This document shows positions 7,134 through 14,295 of a DNA stretch of 18,254 nucleotides, in pieces. The stretch comes from an uncultured Alistipes sp. (GTDB lineage Bacteria > Bacteroidota > Bacteroidia > Bacteroidales > Rikenellaceae): assembly GCF_902388705.1 (NCBI RefSeq), contig NZ_CABMQJ010000044.1, positions 1-18,254 on the forward strand, written 5' to 3'. The translations under genes were made by a program, and so were the position numbers. The notes beneath the pieces are model-generated. The model was given only the letters and a program-made list of their open reading frames with translations. It searched no databases and was not told the DNA's origin. The number at the start of each line of letters is the position of its first letter. The stretch's first letter is position 1.

Positions 7134-8399
7134 CTATGGCCGCTGCGCTCCTGCTACGACCGTCACCAAATCCTCGCGGGCAAGGTATTTCTGTGCCAGG
7201 TGCTGTATGTCGGCGGGCGTCATGGCCCGTATGCGGCCGATGTTCTCGTTGATGACGGTATGGTCGCGGCCGCAGAGGATGTTCTCGATGGTGACGTCCG
7301 CGATGCCGAACGGGCCGTCGAGAATGCGCATCATCTCGCCGATCATGATGTTCTTCACCAGCGCGAACTCTTCGTCGGGCAGCGGCCCGGTGCGCATCCG
7401 TTCGATTTCCGCGTAAATTTCGCGCAGGGCCTCCCGCGTGACTTCCGTGCCGACCTGCGCCGCGACGGCGAAATAGCCCTCCCGTTCGAAGTTGACCATC
7501 GCGGCCACCACGCCATAGGTGTAGCCGTGCTCCTCGCGCAGGTTCTGCATCAGGCGCGAGCCGAAATAGCCGCCCAGCGCCGATGCCACGACCTGCATGC
7601 CGAGGAAGTCGGGATGCTGGCGCGGGAAGAGCAGGCGTCCGATGCGGATCGACGACTGCACGGCCCCGGGGTGCTCGACGAATGCTTCGTGCTGCGTGAC
7701 GGGGGCGGGAAACGGGGTTTCGGCGGCGGATTTGCGTCGCGGCAGTTGTTCGGCGAGGGCGGCGACGGCCTGCCGTTCGTAATCGCCGATACGGCCGCTG
7801 CACACCACGAAGCCGTTTTCGGCGGTGTAATGGGTTTCGTAGAAGGCCGCCACGTCGGCACGCGTCAGGGTGTCGTACGCATCCTCCGGGGCCGAGATGC
7901 CGTAGGGGTGTTCAGGGCCGAACAGGGCCCGGGCGAAGGCCTCGCGGGCCTCGACGTCGACTTTGGTGCGTTCGACGGCCAGCCGCTGTTTGCGTTTGTT
8001 GCAGTAGGTGCGCAGCTCCTCTTCGGGGAAGGTCGGGCAGAGAAGCACCTGCCGGGCTACGGCGAGCGTCTGGTCGAAGAATTTCGAGAGCGTACAGAAA
8101 CTGATGTAGGCGTAGTCGCGGTCGATGTTCACGTCGTAATAGGAGCCGTAGTAGTCGAGCCGCTCGGCGATTTGGTGCGCCGTCATGTCGCGCGTGCCCT
8201 CGGAGAGCATGTTGGCCGCCGTCGAGGCCGAAAAGGGGACCTGCTGCACGGCCGAGCCGGCGCGGAAAACGAACGTGATGCGCAGCACTTCGAAGTCGTC
8301 CGAGGCGAGCGTGTAGAGTGCCGAGCCGTTTGCCAGCACGGTCTTTTCGGCTTGTGCGACCTCTACGGCCGACGGTATGATAAGAGGCGGTTGTGTCAT
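7134..8399 (-). CDS. M16 family peptidase, non-catalytic subunit
   Basis: A 421-residue M16B protein without the zinc motif HxxEH: the matching region reads FRAGSAVQQVPFSASTAANMLSEGT. The C-terminal half keeps the inactive-lobe features, including GGYFGSRLMQNLREEHGYTYGV, whose Arg/Tyr pair supports substrate binding in the partner active site. In two-gene M16B enzymes and in mitochondrial processing peptidase such a subunit dimerises with a zinc-bearing one to enclose a peptide chamber. Its ATG overlaps the stop of the catalytic gene by 4 bp (8396-8399), implying coupled, near equimolar synthesis. No signal peptide is visible, so a cytoplasmic peptidase is likely. The substrate is unknown. 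Confidence 0.9.
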   Translation of the reverse strand: MTQPPLIIPSAVEVAQAEKTVLANGSALYTLASDDFEVLRITFVFRAGSAVQQVPFSASTAANMLSEGTRDMTAHQIAERLDYYGSYYDVNIDRDYAYISFCTLSKFFDQTLAVARQVLLCPTFPEEELRTYCNKRKQRLAVERTKVDVEAREAFARALFGPEHPYGISAPEDAYDTLTRADVAAFYETHYTAENGFVVCSGRIGDYERQAVAALAEQLPRRKSAAETPFPAPVTQHEAFVEHPGAVQSSIRIGRLLFPRQHPDFLGMQVVASALGGYFGSRLMQNLREEHGYTYGVVAAMVNFEREGYFAVAAQVGTEVTREALREIYAEIERMRTGPLPDEEFALVKNIMIGEMMRILDGPFGIADVTIENILCGRDHTVINENIGRIRAMTPADIQHLAQKYLAREDLVTVVAGAQRP

Positions 8400-9634
8400 T
8401 TTTTCGCTTTGTAGATGAGTGTGGAGCTGTTTTCGGGCCGCAGCACGCGGCGGCTGAAATCGGCGATGTCGCCGGTGGTGACGGCGCGGTAGGCGTCGAC
8501 TTCACGGTTGATGAGCGGCAGGTCGCCGAGCATCTCGTAGAACCCGAGGTTCATCGCCTTGTTCATCACGTTCAGTTCGCCGAAGAGCGTGTTGGCTTCG
8601 AACTTGTTTTTGACCTTTTCGACCTCGTAATCGGAGGCCGGGACGTTTTGGAGCGCTTCGATTTCGGCGCGGAAAGCCGCTTCGGCTGCTTCGGGCGTGG
8701 TTTCGGGCAGGAGCTGCCCCGTGAATACGAACAATCCGGGGTCGACGTCGCCCGAGATATAGGCGTTGACCGACGCCAGCAGGCGCTGTTCCTGCACGAG
8801 GTGCTTGTAGAGCCGCGACGAGTCGCCGCCCGACAGGAGATCGGACACCAGATCGGCGGTGTAGAAGTCGGGCGAGGTGCGGCCGCCCATGTGGAATGCC
8901 AGCGAAAGCGTCGTGGCCGGAACGTCGCGCACGACCTCCTCGCGGCGCGGCGCCTCCTGCTGCGGCTCCTGCGGAATCGCCGCCGGGGCGGCGGTGCGGT
9001 CTGCGAGCGGCGCGAACCACTTTTCGGCCAAGTCGAGCATCCGCTCCTGGTCGAGGTCGGCCGAGATCGACAGGATCGCGTTGGACGGGTGGTAGTGGGC
9101 GCGGTAGAACGCCTGCACCTCGTCGAGTGTCGCCGCGGCGATGTGGTCGGGCGTAAGCCCGATTGTCGCCCAGCGGTAGGGGTGCACCCGGTAGGCCAGC
9201 GCGCGCAGCAGCATCGGCTGGGCGCCGTAGGGCTGGTTGAGGTAGCGCTGGCGGAACTCCTCGATTACCACCCGTTTCTCCGTTTCGAGTTTTTCGGGGG
9301 TGATATCCAGCCCCTCCATGCGGTCGCTTTCGAGCCACAGGGCCGTTTCGACGTTGTCTTTCGGGAGGGTGATGTAGAAGTCCGTATAATCGTTGTTCGT
9401 AAAGGCGTTGTTGTCGCCGCAGGCCATCTGCACGGGCAGGTCGAAATTCGGGATGTCGCGCGTGCCGCGGAACATCAGGTGCTCGAACAGGTGGGCGAAG
9501 CCCGTGCGCGCGGGGTTCTCGTTGCGCGCGCCGACCTTGTAGAGGATGTTGACGGCGGCGAGTTTCGAAGCCCGGTCGCGGTTGACGACGACCGTCAGGC
9601 CGTTGTCCAGTATTTTTTTCTTGTATTCGATCAT
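8396..9634 (-). CDS. M16 family zinc peptidase, catalytic subunit
   Basis: A 412-residue M16B metallopeptidase. The inverted zinc motif is H48-L-F-E51-H52, and the third ligand lies downstream in VVIEEF (E125 or E126), the expected 70-odd residues away. The domain begins immediately at the N-terminus (YKKKILDNGLTVVVNRD) without a signal peptide. It is first in a two-gene leftward operon with the inactive partner. A perfect -7 element sits only 5 bp before the ATG, so the mRNA may have almost no leader. The pair resembles bacterial heterodimeric M16B peptidases that degrade short peptides; this specific role is inferred from the family. Confidence 0.93.
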   Translation of the reverse strand: MIEYKKKILDNGLTVVVNRDRASKLAAVNILYKVGARNENPARTGFAHLFEHLMFRGTRDIPNFDLPVQMACGDNNAFTNNDYTDFYITLPKDNVETALWLESDRMEGLDITPEKLETEKRVVIEEFRQRYLNQPYGAQPMLLRALAYRVHPYRWATIGLTPDHIAAATLDEVQAFYRAHYHPSNAILSISADLDQERMLDLAEKWFAPLADRTAAPAAIPQEPQQEAPRREEVVRDVPATTLSLAFHMGGRTSPDFYTADLVSDLLSGGDSSRLYKHLVQEQRLLASVNAYISGDVDPGLFVFTGQLLPETTPEAAEAAFRAEIEALQNVPASDYEVEKVKNKFEANTLFGELNVMNKAMNLGFYEMLGDLPLINREVDAYRAVTTGDIADFSRRVLRPENSSTLIYKAKK

Positions 9635-9639
9635 GTGTG

Positions 9640-9647
9640 CAAAGATA
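9640..9647 (-). promoter_or_regulatory. Promoter -7 element for the M16 operon
   Basis: On the minus strand TATCTTTG matches TAnnTTTG perfectly, 5 bp before the ATG at 9634. RNA starting 6-7 nt beyond it would begin at or next to the start codon. The -33 position falls in the arm of the large inverted repeat and lacks a good TTTG. Confidence 0.5.
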
Positions 9648-9649
9648 GT

Positions 9650-9747
9650 AAAAAAGCAGCGGCAGGAAGAATTAGTGACGCCTCATTATTTAGATGGATT
9701 CTTGACTATGAAGTTTGGGGATTGTGAATCCAGGATCCTGCCGCTGC
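9650..9747 (-). terminator. Long-loop hairpin with T6 tail (terminator or small mobile repeat)
   Basis: On the minus strand GCAGCGGCAGGA (9747-9736) pairs perfectly with TCCTGCCGCTGC (9667-9656), directly followed by six T (9655-9650). Inside the 68-nt loop TGGATTC and GAATCCA (9695-9701, 9726-9732) can form a second stem. This could end the 6S-like transcript just before the M16 promoter. The nested inverted-repeat layout would also suit a miniature mobile element or dispersed extragenic repeat. Confidence 0.5.
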
Positions 9748-9789
9748 GAATGACTGCTTCGGCAGGAAAACGGGAAGAGTGCTGCCGAG

Positions 9790-9945
9790 TTTGCAACCTT
9801 TAAGGCTCTGGTTGGGCCTATATCCTGCAAATCAGCACGCACCCTTCGGGGTACGACCTGTATTGCGGGATTGCAAAAAATTTTCCAGATTTTAAAGGTC
9901 CCAATACAATCGTTTATGTACGATGATATGTAAAGAACGGGTAGT
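9790..9945 (-). ncRNA. Candidate 6S-like regulatory RNA
   Basis: Downstream of a minus-strand promoter, the stretch 9904-9791 folds by eye into one long rod. TTG-G-GACCTTTAA pairs with TTAAAGGTT-G-CAA, then TCTGG with CCAGA. A large asymmetric bubble follows (AAAATTTTTTGCA against ATAGGCCCAA), then an interrupted apical stem (ATCC, GCAA, CAG, GTACCC) closed by a CGAA loop against GGGTGC, CTG, TTGC and GGAT. A closing stem, a central bubble and a mismatched apical stem are the architecture of 6S RNA, which mimics an open promoter and sequesters RNA polymerase. The bubble contains TTTG, as in the Bacteroidetes -7 box. The ends are uncertain: the start is inferred from the promoter and the 3' end could run to the hairpin near 9650. 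No protein frame explains this stretch. Confidence 0.5.
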
Positions 9946-9951
9946 GCGGAA

Positions 9952-9982
9952 CAAAAGTAGGAAAATTTTCCCGAACTGCAAT
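9952..9982 (-). promoter_or_regulatory. Promoter for the 6S-like RNA
   Basis: On the minus strand ATTG (9982-9979), a 19-bp spacer and TACTTTTG (9959-9952) match the Bacteroidetes promoter TTTG-N19-21-TAnnTTTG, with a single change in the -33 box. It would start RNA near 9945, reading away from nifJ, more than 300 bp from any start codon. Confidence 0.55.
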
Positions 9983-10058
9983 TGCCGCGCCCGAACATCC
10001 TATATATAAAGCCGAATTTTGCCTGTTTCGGGATGGGAAACGCGATTGCCCGCTTCGG

Positions 10059-10067
10059 CCCCCCCCC
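10059..10067 (+). repeat. Homopolymer run of 9 C
   Basis: Nine C in the gene-free stretch between the 6S-like RNA and nifJ. The surrounding bases 9983-10355 hold no gene I can support. They contain a small hairpin (ACCGGGT/ACCCGGT, 10229-10248), a weak hairpin with T7 (10115-10154) and a copy of the CCGGCAGCGGTTTTG motif (10212-10226) also seen in the 5302-5598 array. Confidence 0.9.
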
Positions 10068-10355
10068 AAAAATGTATGCAAATGGCTGTATTGCGTACCG
10101 GGGACGGCCTGCTGCCGGGAGAGCCTGCCTGCGCTCGCCGGGTAATGTTTTTTTGTTTTATCCGGCCTTCGACGGTATGCGGCCCGGGCTTCGCCCCAAA
10201 ATTCTTTCACTCCGGCAGCGGTTTTGCAACCGGGTGCAATGACCCGGTGCGGTGCGCCTGCAATCCGGACGCTGCGCCTGCTGCCCGGCATGTGCCGCCG
10301 GGGTAAGGCCCTATCGGTTAGCAAGTTCGGCAACTCGGTGATTTTCCGTGGTTTG

Positions 10356-10397
10356 CTGTTAATGAAATAACAAGTGTCGCTGTTATTTTTTTAACAT
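10356..10397 (+). promoter_or_regulatory. Tandem palindromic operators upstream of nifJ (Rex-like or Crp/Fnr-like)
   Basis: Two dyads of identical form, TGTTA-N6-TAACA, lie at 10357-10372 and 10381-10396, 24 bp apart. With flanks, the first matches 12 of 14 specified bases of the Rex-type box TTGTTAANNNNTTAACAA and the second 11 of 14. The same TGTxA-N6-TxACA geometry is used by Crp/Fnr-family regulators. A redox or energy regulator acting on pyruvate:ferredoxin oxidoreductase fits either reading. The outer half-sites can also pair as one imperfect stem followed by T, so a terminator is an alternative. Confidence 0.55.
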
Positions 10398-10461
10398 CCC
10401 GATTGGTGAAAAAACCGGATTTTTTGTCAGAAAAACGGACTGTTTTTTCCTCCGGAATTGT

Positions 10462-10469
10462 TATATTTG
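10462..10469 (+). promoter_or_regulatory. nifJ promoter -7 element
   Basis: TATATTTG matches TAnnTTTG perfectly. It predicts a start near 10475 and a leader of about 55 nt to the ATG at 10532, which rules out the longer in-frame start at 10403. The -33 region has only a poor TGTT. Confidence 0.6.
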
Positions 10470-10531
10470 CATCGCGTTTTGTTCCGGATTCAGGAAAACA
10501 CACAATATCATCAAATAAAATTTCAACTAAA

Positions 10532-13500
10532 ATGGCAGAAAAGAAATTTATCACATGTGATGGTAATTACGCTGCGGCGCATGTTGCATACATGTTCTCG
10601 GAAGTTGCAGCGATTTATCCCATCACGCCTTCTTCGACCATGGCCGAACTCGTGGACGAGTGGGCCGCGCAGGGGCGCAAAAATATTTTCGGCGAAACGG
10701 TGAAAGTTGTCGAGATGCAGTCTGAGGCGGGCGCCGCAGGCGCCGTGCACGGCTCGCTGCAGAGCGGTGCCCTGACCTCGACGTTCACCGCGTCGCAGGG
10801 ACTGCTGCTGATGATCCCGAACATGTATAAGATTTCGGGCGAACTGCTCCCGGGCGTGTTCCACGTTTCGGCGCGTGCGCTGGCCGCACAGTCGCTGTCG
10901 ATTTTCGGCGACCACCAGGACGTCATGGCTACGCGCCAGACCGGCTTCGCGATGCTCGCCACCTCGTCCGTACAGGAGGTGATGGATCTCGCGGGCGTGG
11001 CGCACATCGTGTCGCTCAAGTCGCGCGTGCCGTTCCTGCACTTCTTCGACGGGTTCCGCACCTCGCACGAGATTCAGAAAATCGAGCTGATCGACGAGGC
11101 CGCCCTGACCGCCATGCTCGACCGCGATGCGCTCAAGGCGTTCCGCCAGCGTGCGCTCAACCCCGAGCATCCCGTGACCCGCGGTACGGCCCAGAACCCC
11201 GACATCTATTTCCAGACCCGCGAAGCCGCCAACCGCTTCTACGACGCAGTGCCCGACATGGTCGCCGACGCCATGAAGCAGATTTCGGAAATCACCGGCC
11301 GCGAGTACAAGCCGTTCGTATATTACGGCGCCGCGGATGCCGAGCACGTCGTGGTTGCGATGGGTTCGGTGACCGAAACCCTCAAGGAGACGGTCGACTA
11401 CCTGAACGCCAAAGGCGGGAAAGTGGGCGTGGTGACGGTGCACCTCTACCGTCCGTTCTCGGTGAAGTACCTCGGCCAGGTGCTGCCCGAAACCGTAAAG
11501 CGCATTTGTGTCCTGGATCGCACGAAAGAGCCCGGAGCCAACGGCGACCCGCTCTACCTGGATGTTGTCGAGGCTTTCGCCAACTGCCGGGAGATTCCGG
11601 CCGAGCGCAAACCGCTGATTATCGGCGGCCGTTACGGCCTTTCGTCGAAAGACACCACGCCGGCGCAGATGCTGGCCGTCTTCGCGAACCTCGCGGCCAA
11701 CGAGCCCAAGAACCAGTTCACGGTAGGTATCGTGGACGATGTGACGTTCCGCTCGCTGCCCGTCGGCGAGGAGATTTCGCTGGCTAAACCGGGCACGTTC
11801 GAGGCGCTCTTCTTCGGCCTCGGCGCCGACGGTACGGTGGGTGCCAACAAGAACTCGATTAAAATCATCGGCGGCACGACCAACAAGTACTGCCAGGCCT
11901 ATTTCTCGTACGACTCGAAGAAATCGGGCGGCTACACCTCGTCGCACCTGCGTTTCGGCGACCTTCCCATTACGTCGCCCTACCTGGTTACCACACCCGA
12001 CTTCGTGGCCTGCCACGTACCTTCCTACGTCGACAAGTACGACGTGCTGAAGGGGTTGAAACCCGGCGGTTCGTTCCTGCTCAACTCGGTGCACGACGCG
12101 GCTACCACCTGCGCCACGCTGCCCGACCACATGAAGGCTTACCTGGCCAAGAACAAGATTAACTTCTATATCATCAACGCGACGAAAATCGCCGCCGAGT
12201 TGGGACTGGGTTCGCGTACGAACACCATCATGCAGTCGGCGTTCTTCAAGATTGCCAACGTCATTCCGTTCGACAAGGCTGTCGAGGAGATGAAGCATGC
12301 CATCCTGAAATCCTACGGCAAGAAGGGCGAGGACATCGTCAACATGAACTACGCGGCCGTGGACGCCGGCGGCGATGCCGTCGAGAAAATCGAGGTGCCC
12401 GCCGAATGGGCCGCTATCGAGGACAAAGGCTTCGCACACGTTTCGGAGGCTTCGTATCCCGAGTTCGTGCGCAAAATCGTCGAGCCGATCAACGGACTGA
12501 AAGGCGACGACCTGCCCGTATCGGCTTTCACCGGCCGTGAGGACGGCACGTGGGAGAACGGTACGGCCGCTTACGAGAAGCGCGGTATTGCCGTGAACGT
12601 TCCCGAGTGGAAAATCGAAAACTGTATCCAGTGCAACCAGTGCGCCTATGTCTGCCCGCACGCCGTGATTCGTCCGTTCCTCGCGACGGAGGCCGAGGCC
12701 GCCGCTTCGGGCGTGGAGTGGAAACAGGGACTGGGCGAAACCAAGGAGTACAAGTTCCGCATCCAGATTTCGCCGCTCGACTGTACGGGCTGCTCGAACT
12801 GCGTCGACGTCTGCCCGGCCAAGGAGAAGGCGCTGGTGATGAAACCGCTCGAGTCGCAGATGCCCCAGCAGAAGAACTGGGACTATATTACCAGGCATAT
12901 CGGTTACAAGCAGGTCGTGGACAAGACCAAGTCGGTGAAGAACCTCCAGTTCGCACAGCCGCTGTTCGAGTTCTCGGGTGCCTGCGCCGGTTGCGGCGAG
13001 ACCCCCTATATCAAGGCGATTTCGCAGTTGTTCGGCGACAAGATGATGGTCGCCAACGCCACGGGCTGCACCTCGATTTACTCGGGTTCGGCACCCTCGA
13101 CCCCGTACTGCACCAACGACAAGGGCCAGGGCCCGGCGTGGGCGAACTCGCTGTTCGAGGACAACGCCGAGTTCGGCCTGGGCATGCATGTCGGCGTCGA
13201 GAAGCTCCGCGACCGTATCCAGGAGGCGATGGAGCAGGCGATAGCCAACTGCACGAAGTGCTCCGATGAGCTGAAAGGCGTCATGCAGGAGTGGATTGCG
13301 GCACGCGGTTCGTCGGTCAAGTCGGCCGAAGTCACGGCACGCCTCGTCCCGATGATGGAGGCCTGCGGCTGCGACTACTGCAAGAAGATACTCGAGCATA
13401 AGGACTGGCTCGTGAAGAAGTCGCAGTGGATTATCGGCGGCGACGGCTGGGGCTATGACATCGGTTTCGGCGGCGTAGACCATGTGCTCGCATCGGGTGC

Positions 13501-14074
13501 CGACGTCAACATCCTCGTCGTCGATACCGAGGTCTACTCGAACACCGGCGGCCAGTCGTCGAAATCGACGCCCGTGGGCGCTGTCGCCAAGTTCGCATCG
13601 GCCGGCAAGCGCATCCGCAAGAAAGACCTCGGCGCCATCGCCATGACTTACGGTTACGTATACGTGGCGCAGGTTTCCATCGGTGCTTCCCAGATGCAGC
13701 TGTTCAACGTGCTCAAAGAGGCCGAGGCTTATCCCGGGCCGTCGCTCGTGATTGCCTACGCCCCGTGTATCAACCACGGCATCAAGGGCGGCATGACGCG
13801 CACGCAGACCGTGGGCAAGGAGGCCGTGGCCTGCGGCTACTGGCACCTGTGGCACTACAACCCGATGCTCGAGGAGCAGGGCAAGAATCCGTTCGTGATG
13901 GACTCGAAGGAGCCCGACTGGTCGAAGTTCCGCGACTTCCTGATGAAGGAGGTGCGCTATACCTCGCTCAAGAAGTCGTTCCCGGCAGAGGCCGACGAAC
14001 TGTTCGCTGCCGCCGAGGAGAATGCCAAGTGGCGTTACAACAGCTACCAGCGCATGGCGAAGATGGAGTATTAG
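10532..14074 (+). CDS. nifJ: Pyruvate:ferredoxin (flavodoxin) oxidoreductase
   Basis: The 1180-residue single-chain enzyme oxidises pyruvate with CoA to acetyl-CoA and CO2, reducing ferredoxin; it is central to anaerobic energy metabolism. The N-terminal domain has YPITPSSTMAE and the GALTSTFTASQGL segment. Two 4Fe-4S motifs follow: CIQCNQCAYVCP (about residue 697) and CTGCSNCVDVCP (about 751). The C-terminal domain carries CAGCGETPY (about 818), the thiamine diphosphate motif GGDGWGYDIG (about 968) and YSNTGGQ (about 1002), with further Cys ligands including NATGCTS. Length agrees with the family (about 1170-1200). MAEKKFITCDGN is the usual start, and the promoter lies between it and the longer frame. 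It is monocistronic, with strong signals on both sides. Confidence 0.97.
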   Translation: MAEKKFITCDGNYAAAHVAYMFSEVAAIYPITPSSTMAELVDEWAAQGRKNIFGETVKVVEMQSEAGAAGAVHGSLQSGALTSTFTASQGLLLMIPNMYKISGELLPGVFHVSARALAAQSLSIFGDHQDVMATRQTGFAMLATSSVQEVMDLAGVAHIVSLKSRVPFLHFFDGFRTSHEIQKIELIDEAALTAMLDRDALKAFRQRALNPEHPVTRGTAQNPDIYFQTREAANRFYDAVPDMVADAMKQISEITGREYKPFVYYGAADAEHVVVAMGSVTETLKETVDYLNAKGGKVGVVTVHLYRPFSVKYLGQVLPETVKRICVLDRTKEPGANGDPLYLDVVEAFANCREIPAERKPLIIGGRYGLSSKDTTPAQMLAVFANLAANEPKNQFTVGIVDDVTFRSLPVGEEISLAKPGTFEALFFGLGADGTVGANKNSIKIIGGTTNKYCQAYFSYDSKKSGGYTSSHLRFGDLPITSPYLVTTPDFVACHVPSYVDKYDVLKGLKPGGSFLLNSVHDAATTCATLPDHMKAYLAKNKINFYIINATKIAAELGLGSRTNTIMQSAFFKIANVIPFDKAVEEMKHAILKSYGKKGEDIVNMNYAAVDAGGDAVEKIEVPAEWAAIEDKGFAHVSEASYPEFVRKIVEPINGLKGDDLPVSAFTGREDGTWENGTAAYEKRGIAVNVPEWKIENCIQCNQCAYVCPHAVIRPFLATEAEAAASGVEWKQGLGETKEYKFRIQISPLDCTGCSNCVDVCPAKEKALVMKPLESQMPQQKNWDYITRHIGYKQVVDKTKSVKNLQFAQPLFEFSGACAGCGETPYIKAISQLFGDKMMVANATGCTSIYSGSAPSTPYCTNDKGQGPAWANSLFEDNAEFGLGMHVGVEKLRDRIQEAMEQAIANCTKCSDELKGVMQEWIAARGSSVKSAEVTARLVPMMEACGCDYCKKILEHKDWLVKKSQWIIGGDGWGYDIGFGGVDHVLASGADVNILVVDTEVYSNTGGQSSKSTPVGAVAKFASAGKRIRKKDLGAIAMTYGYVYVAQVSIGASQMQLFNVLKEAEAYPGPSLVIAYAPCINHGIKGGMTRTQTVGKEAVACGYWHLWHYNPMLEEQGKNPFVMDSKEPDWSKFRDFLMKEVRYTSLKKSFPAEADELFAAAEENAKWRYNSYQRMAKMEY

Positions 14075-14099
14075 AAACACCTGTTATATTTTGTAGCGA

Positions 14100-14131
14100 G
14101 GGGCCGCGGCATTATGCCGCGGCCCCTTTTT
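14100..14131 (+). terminator. nifJ terminator
   Basis: GGGGCCGCGGCA and TGCCGCGGCCCC form a perfect 12-bp stem around a TTA loop, followed by five T. It starts 26 bp after the nifJ stop. Confidence 0.93.
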
Positions 14132-14212
14132 CGTACGGCGCGGCGGATGGCGGCCGTTTGTTGCGGCGAAAAACGGGTTCGTGATGAAAAAACGCCTGTC
14201 CGTTTTCAAAAT

Positions 14213-14221
14213 CCCCCCCCC
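14213..14221 (+). repeat. Homopolymer run of 9 C just upstream of a promoter
   Basis: Nine C ending 11 bp before the -33 box of the promoter of the following lipoprotein gene, a position where changes in length could alter promoter strength. Confidence 0.9.
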
Positions 14222-14232
14222 GAGTGAATTTA

Positions 14233-14264
14233 TTTGCTCTTGATTAACAGGCAGGGTAATTTTG
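14233..14264 (+). promoter_or_regulatory. Consensus Bacteroidetes promoter of the lipoprotein gene
   Basis: TTTG (14233-14236), a 20-bp spacer and TAATTTTG (14257-14264) match the consensus TTTG-N19-21-TAnnTTTG exactly, the best promoter in the window. Start near 14271 gives a leader of about 25 nt to the ATG at 14296. Confidence 0.8.
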
Positions 14265-14295
14265 TAACCACTTGAATTCAACTATTATTCTGTTT

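Noticed and set aside
9791..9904. Signal-recognition-particle (4.5S) RNA
   Set aside because: The apical part lacks the conserved GGAA loop and AGCAG side of SRP helix 8; the large central bubble fits 6S RNA better.
10115..10154. Plus-strand hairpin followed by seven T
   Set aside because: Stem is interrupted, the T run is 6 bp away from it, and no plus-strand transcript upstream needs ending, so it was not listed as a terminator.
9914..10333. Minus-strand 139-codon frame upstream of the 6S-like RNA
   Set aside because: It spans the tandem-repeat-rich and poly-C DNA and the RNA promoter, with no recognisable domain or hydrophobic pattern.
10403..10531. Upstream in-frame extension of nifJ
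   Set aside because: The extension includes the -7 promoter element and does not resemble the enzyme; the family starts at MAEKKFITCDGN.
10523..14080. An antisense open frame of 1185 codons opposite nifJ
   Set aside because: It mirrors nifJ almost end to end and its translation is Arg/His/Leu/Val-rich without any domain. GC-rich codon use in nifJ keeps the opposite frame free of stops.
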